From contig CAVQWS010000026.1 of assembly GCA_963717725.1 (NCBI GenBank), positions 124,001 to 188,000 on the forward strand: a stretch of DNA of 64,000 nucleotides. Reading direction: 5' to 3'. The position numbers and the translations under genes are program-made. Under the pieces are notes generated by a model. The model saw only the letters and a program-made list of their open reading frames with translations, was not told where the DNA came from and ran no database searches. The stretch's first letter is position 1. The number at the start of each line of letters is the position of its first letter. Positions 1 to 7,196 of the stretch are shown here, piece after piece. The DNA comes from AC-32 sp963717725 (GTDB lineage: Bacteria > Actinomycetota > Thermoleophilia > Gaiellales > Gaiellaceae).

Positions 1-228
1 GTCACCGAGGATCCGGCCACCGGTTCGGCCGCCGGGCCGTTCGCGGTCCACCTCGCGCGCCACGGCCGGATCGACTTCGGCGAGGAGATCGAGATCACGC
101 AGGGCGTCGAGATCGGTCGCCCCTCGACCCTGTTCGCGCGTGCCGACGGGACGGCCGAGCAGCTCGAGCGCGTCGAGGTCGGCGGGAGGGCCGTGATCGT
201 CGCGCGCGGCGAGTTCAGGCTGCCCTAG
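1..228 (+). CDS. PhzF-family isomerase, C-terminal part (5' end outside window)
   Basis: Last 75 residues of a PhzF-like protein (phenazine-biosynthesis PhzF/diaminopimelate-epimerase fold). The window opens inside the gene in frame 1 and it ends at TAG 226-228. The stretch EDPATGSAAGPFA (residues 3-15) and QGVEIGRPS (about 39-47) are hallmarks of the C-terminal half of the family; the catalytic glutamate would lie in the missing N-terminal half. No phenazine genes are nearby, and most PhzF homologues have unknown substrates, so no reaction is assigned. The stop codon lies inside a perfect palindrome. Confidence 0.85.
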   Translation, partial: VTEDPATGSAAGPFAVHLARHGRIDFGEEIEITQGVEIGRPSTLFARADGTAEQLERVEVGGRAVIVARGEFRLP

Positions 229-245
229 TAACAGTCTGTTACTAG
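225..245. repeat. Perfect 21-bp palindrome, copy 1
   Basis: Odd-centred perfect inverted repeat, arms of 10 bp around a central T at 235; the inner 17 bases are AGTAACAGTCTGTTACT. It contains the phzF stop codon. The same 17-base core recurs at 294-310. The symmetry resembles a dimeric-regulator operator, but the site lies between two convergent gene ends. Confidence 0.8.
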
Positions 246-291
246 CAGCGTGGGCGGAGTGAAACCCCTCTCCGAGAGCGTTTCAACCGTT

Positions 292-312
292 CAAGTAACA
301 GTCTGTTACTTG
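292..312. repeat. Perfect 21-bp palindrome, copy 2
   Basis: Second copy, centred on T302, 67 bp from the first centre; arms CAAGTAACAG/CTGTTACTTG are perfectly complementary. It ends 6 bp before the stop codon of the convergent gene at 319. Function unknown: operator, protein-bound boundary or dispersed genomic repeat are all possible. Confidence 0.8.
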
Positions 313-318
313 GATGGG

Positions 319-709
319 CTAGGCGTGGAGGGACACGGCTTCGATCTCGGGGAGCTCCGGGGTGAGCGCCTGCCAGAAGACGCCGCCGTTCCTCGATTCA
401 TAGAGCCGGTTGCGGGCCGCGTAGAGCACGTGGTCGGGGTCGTCGTCGGCGATCGCGATCGCCCGTCCGGGTGGTAGCCCGCCACCGGCCTCGCGCCACG
501 TGCGGCCCGGCGTCGTTCGAGACCGCCAAAGGCGGGCGACGGTCGACGACCGCGATCACGGTCGAGCCGGATGCGGCAGCGGCCACTACGAGCGGGAGCG
601 ATAGCGGCACTTCTTGCGGCTCGACCGCCTCGGACGAGGGGCCGAGCACGACGTCTTCATCGAGATCGACCTCGAAGACGCCGTCGACCGTGCGCACGAG
701 CGCCCTCAC
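319..709 (-). pseudogene. BNR/Asp-box repeat protein, frameshifted
   Basis: Small protein of about 129 residues with sialidase-type Asp-box repeats, read in two frames. The GTG start at 709 overlaps the stop of the upstream kinase gene (GTGA). The first frame is coherent down to the words SNDAG; then one extra base (G at 504/505 on the + strand) breaks it. Removing it restores SNDAGRTW, a canonical Asp box, and a run ending in a second box-like SRNGGVFW and TAG at 319-321. BNR repeats form beta-propeller blades, but two are too few for a propeller. It is the last gene of the riboswitch operon. Either a sequencing error or a recent inactivation. Confidence 0.6.
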
Positions 710-1506
710 GAGAGCGTCCGGGCGAGGACGTCTGCGACCACCGCGCTTGCACGGCGAGCCGCGGGCACCGGCGCGTAGCCGGCCGAGCGCGAGACGAGGT
801 ACGCCGCCGAGAAGGCGTCGCCGGCTCCGGTCGGGTCGACCCCGTCCGGGAGCGTGCGCGCCGCAACCGGCTCGAGGCGGCCATCGGCGAAGACGAGCGA
901 GCCCTCGGAGCCGAACGTGACCAGGATCTCCGGCACGCCGAGCGAGGCCAGCGCCTCCACATCGGGCTCGCCGACGAGCACGTGCGCCTCCTCCTCGGCC
1001 AGCTTCAGCACCGTGACGTGGCGCAGCACCTCGGGGTCGTACTCGGCGTCGAGCACGAGCGGGCCCGTCCGCGCGGGCCGCACTAGCCCCTGGCCGTCGA
1101 ACGACAGCCGCCGGTCGCGCGCGAGCTTCGCCAGGGTCTCGGGCGGGAAGTCCGAGCGGGCGAGTGGGCCGACGTGCACCCAGTCTGCCCGCTCGAGCCC
1201 GCGCAGGTCGGCGGGCGTCCAGGCCGGGCCGAGCGCGTCGACGACCATCGACCGCACGCTGCCGGAGTAACTGAACGAGAACGACGCAGTCGAGTCGCCG
1301 CCTCGCCAGAGCACCGGCAGGCCGAGGCGGACGAGCGGCGGCAGCAGCAGTCGGCGGTCTGCCTCCGCGCCCTTGGCCGCCACGATCGCCGGCCGGCCGA
1401 GCACGCGCAGCGCACGGGCCGCGTGGAACGGTGCTCCGCCTGCCCGCGGTTCGCCCCCGTCAACGCGGTCGAGCGAGAGGTTCCCGACGACTGCGAGCGG
1501 CCGCAC
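706..1506 (-). CDS. PfkB-family carbohydrate/nucleoside kinase
   Basis: A 266-residue ribokinase-superfamily kinase. The N-terminus AVVGNLSLDRV is the usual PfkB opening strand and substrate loop, and DPTGAGDAF at 224-232 is the second PfkB signature, with Asp230 as catalytic base and the GAGD anion hole. It is shorter than typical family members (about 300), with a reduced lid. GTG start. It overlaps the end of the upstream permease by 47 bp and is probably translationally coupled to it. Because that permease is under a TPP riboswitch, a role in thiamine-precursor (pyrimidine or thiazole) phosphorylation is tempting, but the sequence alone does not separate this from sugar kinases. Confidence 0.85.
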   Translation of the reverse strand: MRPLAVVGNLSLDRVDGGEPRAGGAPFHAARALRVLGRPAIVAAKGAEADRRLLLPPLVRLGLPVLWRGGDSTASFSFSYSGSVRSMVVDALGPAWTPADLRGLERADWVHVGPLARSDFPPETLAKLARDRRLSFDGQGLVRPARTGPLVLDAEYDPEVLRHVTVLKLAEEEAHVLVGEPDVEALASLGVPEILVTFGSEGSLVFADGRLEPVAARTLPDGVDPTGAGDAFSAAYLVSRSAGYAPVPAARRASAVVADVLARTLS

Positions 1507-2824
1507 GGAGCGAATCTACGCGGTTCGCGACCAGCGTCAGGCAGAACGCGAGTGCGAAGCTCGGCAGCGAGGCCGTCAGCGTCGCGTGTCCGGGGCTCAG
1601 GTGCTGGACCTGGTCGGTCCACCAGCTCGGCCCCTGCGGCGAGAGCCACTGGTAGAGGGCGAAGCCGGCTGCCCACGCCGCGAGCAGCGGCCAGCGCACG
1701 CGCGGCCCCTCGAAGACGTCGCGCTCGGAGTAATGCGAGCCGCGCGCGAGCCAGTCCGCGAGCAAGACCGCGAAGAGCGGCACGAAGACCGAGCCGAGCA
1801 GGTAGAGGAAGGTCAGGTAGTTGCCGAGGTCGATCACGATCGCGCCGAGGGTCGCCGTCGCCGCAACGAGCGCGATCAGCACCCGCTGCGAGGCGGCCGG
1901 GATCAGGTTCTGCAGCGAGACAGCCGTCGAGTAGATGTCCGCGAAAGCCTCGTCGCTCTCGTCTACGGTCAGCATCAGCAGCGCGATCACCGCGAGCACG
2001 CTGCCGGTGGCGACCACGGTCGGGATCTGCGTCGGCTCGCTGAGGTCGCGCGAGAGCACGAGCAGCGAGCCGATCCCGAAGCACCAGACCGTCGGCAGCA
2101 GGTAACCGACGCCGGCGCCGAAGAAGGCGCTTCGCCGGTCGCGCGCGAAGCGCGTGTAGTCGGCCGCGAGCGGCGTCCAGGAGACGATGTTGGCGATCAC
2201 GAGGTCGATCCCCTGGCCGATCGTGACCCCGCCGGTGCCGGGCTGGTGCCAGAGCTCGTGCAGGTTCGCCTTGTCGAGCACCCACCAGGTCAGGTAGACG
2301 ATCGAGGCCGCGACCGCCCAGACGGCGAACTTCTTCAGGTAGCGGCGGACGAAGCCGATCGGGCCGAGCAGCCCGAGCGCGAGCGAGATCGCGCCGAAGA
2401 GCAGCGCCCAGAGCCAGCGCTCGCGGAAGCCGAACACCCGCTCGGAGAGCGCGGCCGCGGCGGTCGAGATGATGATCAGCTCGAAGGTCGACCAGCCGAG
2501 GTTCTGGGCCACGTTCAGGACCGTCGGCGCATACGAGCCGCGCCGGCCGAGCGGCGCGCGCAGCACCACCATCCCCGGCACGCGCGCGTCCGCGCCGATC
2601 GCGCCTGCCAGCCCGAGCAGGACGTTCCCCGCGACCGCGCCGATCGCGATCGCGAGCACCGCCTGGGGCAGCGACAGCATCGGCACGAGCCCGGCGGCCG
2701 CGACGATCACGAGCAGGCTGACCGAGAGGTTGCCCCAGAGCAGCGTCAGGTCGAAGAGGCCGAGCACGCGCATGTGCTCCGGCACGGGCGTGATGCCCCA
2801 ACTCGGTGTCTGCTGCTGCTCCAT
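1460..2824 (-). CDS. cytX: NCS1-family permease, likely hydroxymethylpyrimidine transporter (CytX-like)
   Basis: A 454-residue multi-spanning membrane protein of the nucleobase:cation symporter-1 family (cytosine/purine/thiamine-type permeases), with about 12 hydrophobic helices. The N-terminal segment WGITPVPEHMRVLG and the early NLSVSLLVIVAA helix fit NCS1/CytX proteins. The assignment to the thiamine precursor HMP rests mainly on the TPP aptamer directly upstream. ATG start at 2824, with AAGGGAG at 2828-2834 as ribosome-binding site; that site is also the 3' strand of aptamer helix P1. First gene of an operon with the PfkB kinase and the BNR protein. Predicted to be shut off when thiamine pyrophosphate is plentiful. 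Confidence 0.88.
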   Translation of the reverse strand: MEQQQTPSWGITPVPEHMRVLGLFDLTLLWGNLSVSLLVIVAAAGLVPMLSLPQAVLAIAIGAVAGNVLLGLAGAIGADARVPGMVVLRAPLGRRGSYAPTVLNVAQNLGWSTFELIIISTAAAALSERVFGFRERWLWALLFGAISLALGLLGPIGFVRRYLKKFAVWAVAASIVYLTWWVLDKANLHELWHQPGTGGVTIGQGIDLVIANIVSWTPLAADYTRFARDRRSAFFGAGVGYLLPTVWCFGIGSLLVLSRDLSEPTQIPTVVATGSVLAVIALLMLTVDESDEAFADIYSTAVSLQNLIPAASQRVLIALVAATATLGAIVIDLGNYLTFLYLLGSVFVPLFAVLLADWLARGSHYSERDVFEGPRVRWPLLAAWAAGFALYQWLSPQGPSWWTDQVQHLSPGHATLTASLPSFALAFCLTLVANRVDSLRAAARSRREPLARPR

Positions 2825-2825
2825 C

Positions 2826-2902
2826 CGCTCCCTTCGCTGGTGCGAGCCAGATCAGGTTCGACGGGTGTGATCTCAGCCGCTTGCCGCGGCACCCCGGGAC
2901 CG
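2826..2902 (-). promoter_or_regulatory. TPP (THI-box) riboswitch
   Basis: Read on the minus strand the region holds the conserved THI-box blocks in order: GGGGTGCC, GGCTGAGA, then ACCCGTCGAACCTGATCTGG and CACCAGCGAAGGGA. The 3' strand of P1 includes AAGGGAG, which is also the Shine-Dalgarno of the permease at 2824, three bases before ATG, so direct occlusion of translation initiation by ligand-bound P1 is the likely mechanism. No separate terminator hairpin fits between aptamer and gene. Confidence 0.95.
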
Positions 2903-2917
2903 GCACTGTATCCGGCG

Positions 2918-3388
2918 ATGGAGCGGCGGCGCAGACGCGAGCGGTTGACGCCGATGAGCGGCGAGCTGCAGTCGATGTACGACTACGAGCCGCCGGATCC
3001 GACCAAGGTCGAGAAGCCGAGACGGCGGCGTCGGGAGCGGCGCGTGCCGACCACGCGCGGCGCCGTGATCCTGCATGGGTTCGCGCGGCTGGCCGTGCTG
3101 CTCGGAGGCTCCGTCGGCGCGATCGTGCTGATCGGCTGGCTGGTGGCGCGGCATTCCGGCAGCCCGCTCGGTGACGTGCTGCCGACGGCCTTCTACATCG
3201 CCGGTGCGGGCGTCGGCGTCCTCGCGCTGCTCGGCGGGACCGGCGTCGGCCGCTCGTACCGCTCCTATGGCGCCTACGGGCCGGACGCAAGCGTCCCGCG
3301 GCAACGCGCGGTCAACAGCTCGGTTTTCTTCGGCCTGCTCGCCCTGTTCCTGTTCGGCCTCGGGCTGGCGCTCGACTACCTGCTCTAG
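2918..3388 (+). CDS. Small three-helix membrane protein, unknown function
   Basis: Predicted 156-residue protein from ATG 2918 (an alternative ATG at 2954 gives 144). The N-terminal 50 residues are very basic and cytoplasmic-looking (KPRRRRRERR). Three hydrophobic segments follow at about 65-90, 103-123 and 134-156, and the protein ends in the last helix. I do not recognise the family. It diverges from the riboswitch-controlled permease and ends directly against the convergent lysE stop (3388/3389). Confidence 0.65.
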   Translation: MERRRRRERLTPMSGELQSMYDYEPPDPTKVEKPRRRRRERRVPTTRGAVILHGFARLAVLLGGSVGAIVLIGWLVARHSGSPLGDVLPTAFYIAGAGVGVLALLGGTGVGRSYRSYGAYGPDASVPRQRAVNSSVFFGLLALFLFGLGLALDYLL

Positions 3389-4027
3389 CTAGCGCTGCTT
3401 CACCGGCGCAGTCAGCGCTGCGACGGCGCCGAGGCCGACGAACACAGAGCCGGAGACGTAGCGCTGCACCGCAGGGAAGCGGCGGCTGCCGCGCAGGCGC
3501 TCGCCGAGCGTCCCGGCCACGAGCGCCCAGACGCCGTCGCTGAAGAACCCGAGCGCGGCGAAGAGCAGGCCGAGCGCGAGGATCTGCAGCCAGGGCGTGC
3601 CGCGACCCGGGTCGACGAACTGCGGCAGGAAGGCGAGGAAGAAGAGCGCCGTCTTCGGGTTGAGCGTGTTCACGACGATCCCCTGGCGGTAGAGCCGGCC
3701 GAGGTCACGTGTGTCGCGCGCTCGTGGGCCGGCCCCGCGCTCCCAGCCGGCCAGGCGGCGGATGCCGACCGCGATCAGGTAGGCGGCGCCGAGGTACTTG
3801 ACCACGTCGAAGGCGAGCGCCGACGAGGCGAGCAGCGCCGAGAGTCCGACCGTCGCGGCCGCGATGTGCACGAGCGTCCCGGTCGTGATTCCGGCCACGG
3901 AGACGATCCCGGCACGGCGGCCATGCGAGACGCTCTGCGTGACGATGTAGAGCACCGACGGCCCCGGGACGACGAGCAGCAGCAGCGCCGCTCCGACGAA
4001 TAACGCGAGACGGGACGGATCCGGCAT
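3389..4027 (-). CDS. LysE/RhtB-family amino-acid exporter
   Basis: A 212-residue membrane protein with about six helices. The N-terminal helix ends in VPGPSVLYIVTQS, the conserved PGP signature of LysE/RhtB exporters, followed by a short GRRAG loop and a second helix rich in Gly and Ala. Mid-protein NTLNPKTALFFLAFLPQF is the other family signature. These proteins export amino acids or homoserine-like compounds; the substrate cannot be told from sequence. Start ATG 4027 lies 7 bases after a TATCGT -10 element (4035-4040), so the mRNA is probably leaderless. Divergent from peptidase E. Confidence 0.92.
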   Translation of the reverse strand: MPDPSRLALFVGAALLLLVVPGPSVLYIVTQSVSHGRRAGIVSVAGITTGTLVHIAAATVGLSALLASSALAFDVVKYLGAAYLIAVGIRRLAGWERGAGPRARDTRDLGRLYRQGIVVNTLNPKTALFFLAFLPQFVDPGRGTPWLQILALGLLFAALGFFSDGVWALVAGTLGERLRGSRRFPAVQRYVSGSVFVGLGAVAALTAPVKQR

Positions 4028-4034
4028 GCCGCCG

Positions 4035-4044
4035 ACGATACCGT
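4035..4044. promoter_or_regulatory. Overlapping divergent -10 elements
   Basis: TATCGT on the minus strand (4035-4040) and TACCGT on the plus strand (4039-4044) overlap by two bases. Each sits 6-7 bases from its start codon (ATG 4027 minus, ATG 4051 plus), predicting leaderless transcripts and mutual exclusion of RNA polymerase. Confidence 0.5.
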
Positions 4045-4050
4045 TCGCAC

Positions 4051-4737
4051 ATGGCCGGCACGATCGTCGCGATGGGCGGCATCTCGTGGGAGGACGAGGA
4101 GCGCCGGCCGCTCGAGGACTACTGGCTCGGGCTGGCCGGCGCCGAGCGGCCGCGCGTCCTGGTCGTGCCGACCGCCGTCGCCGACGACGCCGAGATGACG
4201 CTCAACATCTACGAGCAGCTCTCCGCGCACGCTGTCGTCTCGCACCTCTCGTTTTTCCCGTGGCCGCCGAGCGACCTGCGCGAGCTCGCCCTTGCACAGG
4301 ACGCGATCTACGTCACCGGCGGGAACACGGCCAACGCGCTCGCCATCTGGCGCGTCCACGGCTTTGACGCGATCCTGCGCGAGGCGTGGGAGGCCGGCGT
4401 CGTCCTGGCCGGCTGGAGCGCCGGGATGATCTGCTGGTTCGAAGCCGGCGTGACCGACTCGTTCGGCTCGCAGCTCGAAGGGATGCGCGACGGGCTCGGC
4501 TTCCTCCCTGGCAGCGCCTGCCCGCACTACGACGGCGAGGGCGAGCGGCGGCCGGTCTACACGCGGCTCGTCGCCGAGGAGGGCTTCCCGCCCGGGCTCG
4601 CGGCCGACGACTGCGTCGCACTGCGCTTCGAAGGCACCGAGCTCGCCGAGGTGGTCGGCTCTCGCGCGGGCTCGCGCGCCTACCGGGTCACGACGGAGGG
4701 CGAGGAGCCGCTCGAGGCGCGCTTGCTCAGCGGGTGA
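4051..4737 (+). CDS. pepE: Peptidase E-like serine peptidase (family S51)
   Basis: A 228-residue cytoplasmic peptidase of the class-I-glutaminase-like fold. The nucleophile elbow AGWSAGM places the catalytic Ser at residue 123; YVTGGNTANAL (87-97) and the CPHYDGEGE segment with His159 match peptidase E (alpha-aspartyl dipeptidase) and cyanophycinase relatives. Length is close to peptidase E (about 230) rather than cyanophycinase (about 270). The end overlaps the convergent formate dehydrogenase gene by 11 bp. Substrate is inferred as Asp-X dipeptides. Confidence 0.88.
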   Translation: MAGTIVAMGGISWEDEERRPLEDYWLGLAGAERPRVLVVPTAVADDAEMTLNIYEQLSAHAVVSHLSFFPWPPSDLRELALAQDAIYVTGGNTANALAIWRVHGFDAILREAWEAGVVLAGWSAGMICWFEAGVTDSFGSQLEGMRDGLGFLPGSACPHYDGEGERRPVYTRLVAEEGFPPGLAADDCVALRFEGTELAEVVGSRAGSRAYRVTTEGEEPLEARLLSG

Positions 4738-5926
4738 ACCGCGCAGCCTCCTCGGATCCACCGGTCGCATCGCCCGCGCTGTAGGAATGAGCGCCGGCTC
4801 CGGCCAGCCGGCCCGCGTCGACGATCAGGTATTCCTCGCGGATCGGCCGCCCGTCGAACCAGCACTCGAGAATCTCGCGCACGCCGGCCGCGTAGCGGGC
4901 CTGGGCTGAGAGGCTCGAGCCGGAGATGTGCGGCGTCATGCCGTGGTGGGCCATGCTGCGCCAGGGATGGTCGGCCGGCGCCGGCTGCGGGAACCAGACA
5001 TCCCCCGCATAGCCGGCCAGCTGGCCCGACTCGCAGGCTGCCGCGACGGCGTCGCGGTCGCAGATCTTGCCGCGGGCCGTGTTCACGAGGTACGCGCCGC
5101 GCTTCATGCGGCCGATCAGCGCCGCGTCGAAGAGATGCTCGGTCTCGGGATGGAGCGGCGCGTTGATCGTGACCACGTCGCAGGCCTCGACGAGGGACTC
5201 GACGTCCTGGTGGTACGTGACGCCGAGCTCCTGCTCGACCTCCGTCGGCAGGCGGTGGCGGTCGGTGTAGTGCAGCCCGACCTCGAAGGGCTGCAGCCGC
5301 CGCATCACGGCCGAGCCGATCCGCCCCGCGCCCACGGTTCCGACCTGCATGCCTTCCAGGTCGTAGGAGCGCGAGACGCAGTCCGCGATGTTCCAGCCGC
5401 CCTCGACCACCCACTGGTAGGAGGGGATGTAGTTGCGGACGAGCGCCAGGATCGCCATCACGACGTGCTCGGAGACGCTGATGCTGTTGGAGTAGGTGAC
5501 CTCCGCGACGGTGATCCCCGCCTCGCTCGCCGCCTGGAGATCGACGTGGTCAGAGCCGATCCCGGCGGTCACGGCGAGCTTCAAGCCCGGCGCCTTCGCG
5601 ATCCGCTCGGCGGTCAGGTAGGCCGGCCAGAACGGTTGCGAGATCACGATCTCCGCCTCGGGAAGCTGCCGCTCGAAGGTCGAGTCGGGCCCGTCCTTGT
5701 CGGCCGTGACGGTGTAGGTGTGACCGCGCTGCTCGAGGAAGGATCGCAGTCCGAGCTCGCCGGAGACGCTCCCGAGGAGAACGCCGGGGGTGAAGTCGAT
5801 CGCCTCGGGCGTCGGCGCGGTCTGGCCGCCGTGATAGCCCGAGATCGCCGGGATCGCGTCGCGCGCGTACTCAGGCGGATAGCCGGTCACGGGGTCGTCG
5901 TAGAGCACGCAGAGGATGGTGGCCAT
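4727..5926 (-). CDS. fdh: NAD-dependent formate dehydrogenase
   Basis: A 399-residue D-2-hydroxyacid-dehydrogenase-superfamily enzyme oxidising formate to CO2 with NAD+. Catalytic positions line up, shifted by one, with the Pseudomonas sp. 101 enzyme: Asn147, Arg285, Gln314, His333. The Rossmann loop is VGAGRIG (198-204), and Asp222-Arg223 after the second strand favours NAD+ over NADP+. The long N-terminal extension and PAPADHPWR separate it from ordinary hydroxyacid dehydrogenases. The ATG at 5926 is chosen because GGAGGG lies just upstream and the family begins with ATILCVLYDDPV. It lies 4 bp after the nitrilase gene, which points to shared formate chemistry. Confidence 0.95.
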   Translation of the reverse strand: MATILCVLYDDPVTGYPPEYARDAIPAISGYHGGQTAPTPEAIDFTPGVLLGSVSGELGLRSFLEQRGHTYTVTADKDGPDSTFERQLPEAEIVISQPFWPAYLTAERIAKAPGLKLAVTAGIGSDHVDLQAASEAGITVAEVTYSNSISVSEHVVMAILALVRNYIPSYQWVVEGGWNIADCVSRSYDLEGMQVGTVGAGRIGSAVMRRLQPFEVGLHYTDRHRLPTEVEQELGVTYHQDVESLVEACDVVTINAPLHPETEHLFDAALIGRMKRGAYLVNTARGKICDRDAVAAACESGQLAGYAGDVWFPQPAPADHPWRSMAHHGMTPHISGSSLSAQARYAAGVREILECWFDGRPIREEYLIVDAGRLAGAGAHSYSAGDATGGSEEAARFTR

Positions 5927-5930
5927 CGGG

Positions 5931-6848
5931 TTATCCCTCCCTGGTGAGGTCGAGGCGGAAGACGTCCGGTCGGTGGTAGTGCCCCGTCGGGTCGAAGCGC
6001 TGGCGTTCGGCGTCCAGCCGTGCGGGGTCGAGCTCGGCATAGAGGACACCCTCCTCGTCCCAGAGCGGGCCGGCCAGGTACGAGCCGTCCGGCGCGAGGA
6101 TCGCAGAGCCGCCGCGGCCGATCACGTCCACGCCTTCGAGCATCCGGGCGAGCGGGAAGTCGTCCGGGTAGCTCGCCGCGCGCTGGAAGTGCGAGGGCGC
6201 AATCACGAAGCAGCGCGACTCGCGGGCGAGGTGGACGAGGGTCGACTGCCACTCCTCGCTGTCGTCCGCCGTCGAGGCGACGTACAGCTCGATCCCCGAC
6301 TCGTAGAGCGCGAAGCGCGCGAGTGGCATGTAGTTCTCCCAGCAGACGAGCCCGCCGAGCCGGCCGTAGGGCGTCTCGACCGCCTTGAGCCCGCCGCCGT
6401 CGCCCGGGCCCCAGACCAGACGCTCGTGGTTCGTCGGCACGAGCTTGCGGTGCTTCAGCGCGAGCTTGCCGTCCGGCCCGTGGAAGAGCAGCGTGTTGTA
6501 GAGCGTGCCCGGGTGGGCGGGGTCGCGCTCGGTCACGCCGGTCACGAGCCAGACCTCGTGCTCGCGCGCGAGCTCGCCGAGCCGCCGCTCCGCCGGGCCG
6601 GGCACCTCGACCGCCTCCCGGGCCAGCAGCGCGAACGCCTCCTTGGCGCCTTCCTCGGCCCAGCCGGCGAGCGCCTTCGCCCAGACCGATGAGGGGTAGG
6701 CCGGGATCACGGCCTCCGGGAAGACGACCAGCCGCGCGCCCTTCTCCGCAGCCTCGGCGGCCGTCTGGCCGAGCTTCTCGATCGTGGCGTCCCGGTCGAA
6801 GATCACGGGCTCGACCTGGGCGCAGGCAACGGTCAGGCGCTCATGCAC
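5931..6848 (-). CDS. Nitrilase-family hydrolase (candidate cyanide dihydratase/aliphatic nitrilase)
   Basis: A 305-residue carbon-nitrogen hydrolase with the triad Glu45 (FPEAVIPAYP), Lys135 (HRKLVPT) and Cys169 (CWENYMPLAR). The CWEN context is that of true nitrilases (EC 3.5.5.-), which turn R-CN into acid and ammonia, rather than amidases. GTG start. It is followed after 4 bp by formate dehydrogenase. Established knowledge: cyanide dihydratases of this family release formate and ammonia from HCN, and a downstream FDH would remove the formate. Substrate specificity is inferred from context only. Confidence 0.85.
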   Translation of the reverse strand: MHERLTVACAQVEPVIFDRDATIEKLGQTAAEAAEKGARLVVFPEAVIPAYPSSVWAKALAGWAEEGAKEAFALLAREAVEVPGPAERRLGELAREHEVWLVTGVTERDPAHPGTLYNTLLFHGPDGKLALKHRKLVPTNHERLVWGPGDGGGLKAVETPYGRLGGLVCWENYMPLARFALYESGIELYVASTADDSEEWQSTLVHLARESRCFVIAPSHFQRAASYPDDFPLARMLEGVDVIGRGGSAILAPDGSYLAGPLWDEEGVLYAELDPARLDAERQRFDPTGHYHRPDVFRLDLTREG

Positions 6849-6860
6849 GCGCCCAGTCTC

Positions 6861-7196
6861 TCAGCGAACGCGCAGGTCCGCCTGCATGCCGAGCGCGCGG
6901 TGGTCGGCGACCGAGCACCAGAGCCGGTAGCGGCCAGGCCGAACATGGAGCGCGAGCGTGCGGCGCTTGCCGGGCTGCGTCAGCGGGATCGTGAACGTGT
7001 GGTTGCCGCCGACGCGGCGCACCCGCAGGTCGTGCGGGTCCTCGCCGTCGTTCTGCAGCTCGATCTCGAGCACGCCCGCCTTCACCATCGGCCGCGAGAG
7101 GGTCAGGTGGAACTCCTGGGTGCTAACGCCGAGCCGTGCCGGCGTGGGGTGGTAGCCGAAGACGAACGCCATCGCGACGATTCCGAGCGTCTTCAC
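6861..7196 (-). CDS. Small cupredoxin with type 1 copper ligands
   Basis: A 111-residue protein from GTG 7196, overlapping the preceding DUF1501 stop (GTGA). A short hydrophobic start (KTLGIVAMAFVFG) may be a signal or anchor. The beta-sandwich-like rest carries His55 (EDPHDL), then Cys94, His99 and Met104 in the spacing C-x4-H-x4-M of plastocyanin/amicyanin-type blue copper sites. Likely an extracytoplasmic electron carrier or copper protein. Last gene of the DUF1800-DUF1501 operon. Confidence 0.75.
   Translation of the reverse strand: MKTLGIVAMAFVFGYHPTPARLGVSTQEFHLTLSRPMVKAGVLEIELQNDGEDPHDLRVRRVGGNHTFTIPLTQPGKRRTLALHVRPGRYRLWCSVADHRALGMQADLRVR

Noticed and set aside
1083..3388. Very long open frames on both strands across the permease and kinase genes
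   Set aside because: They are shadows of the GC-rich coding frames: composition is Arg-, Pro- and Ala-dominated and there are no family motifs.
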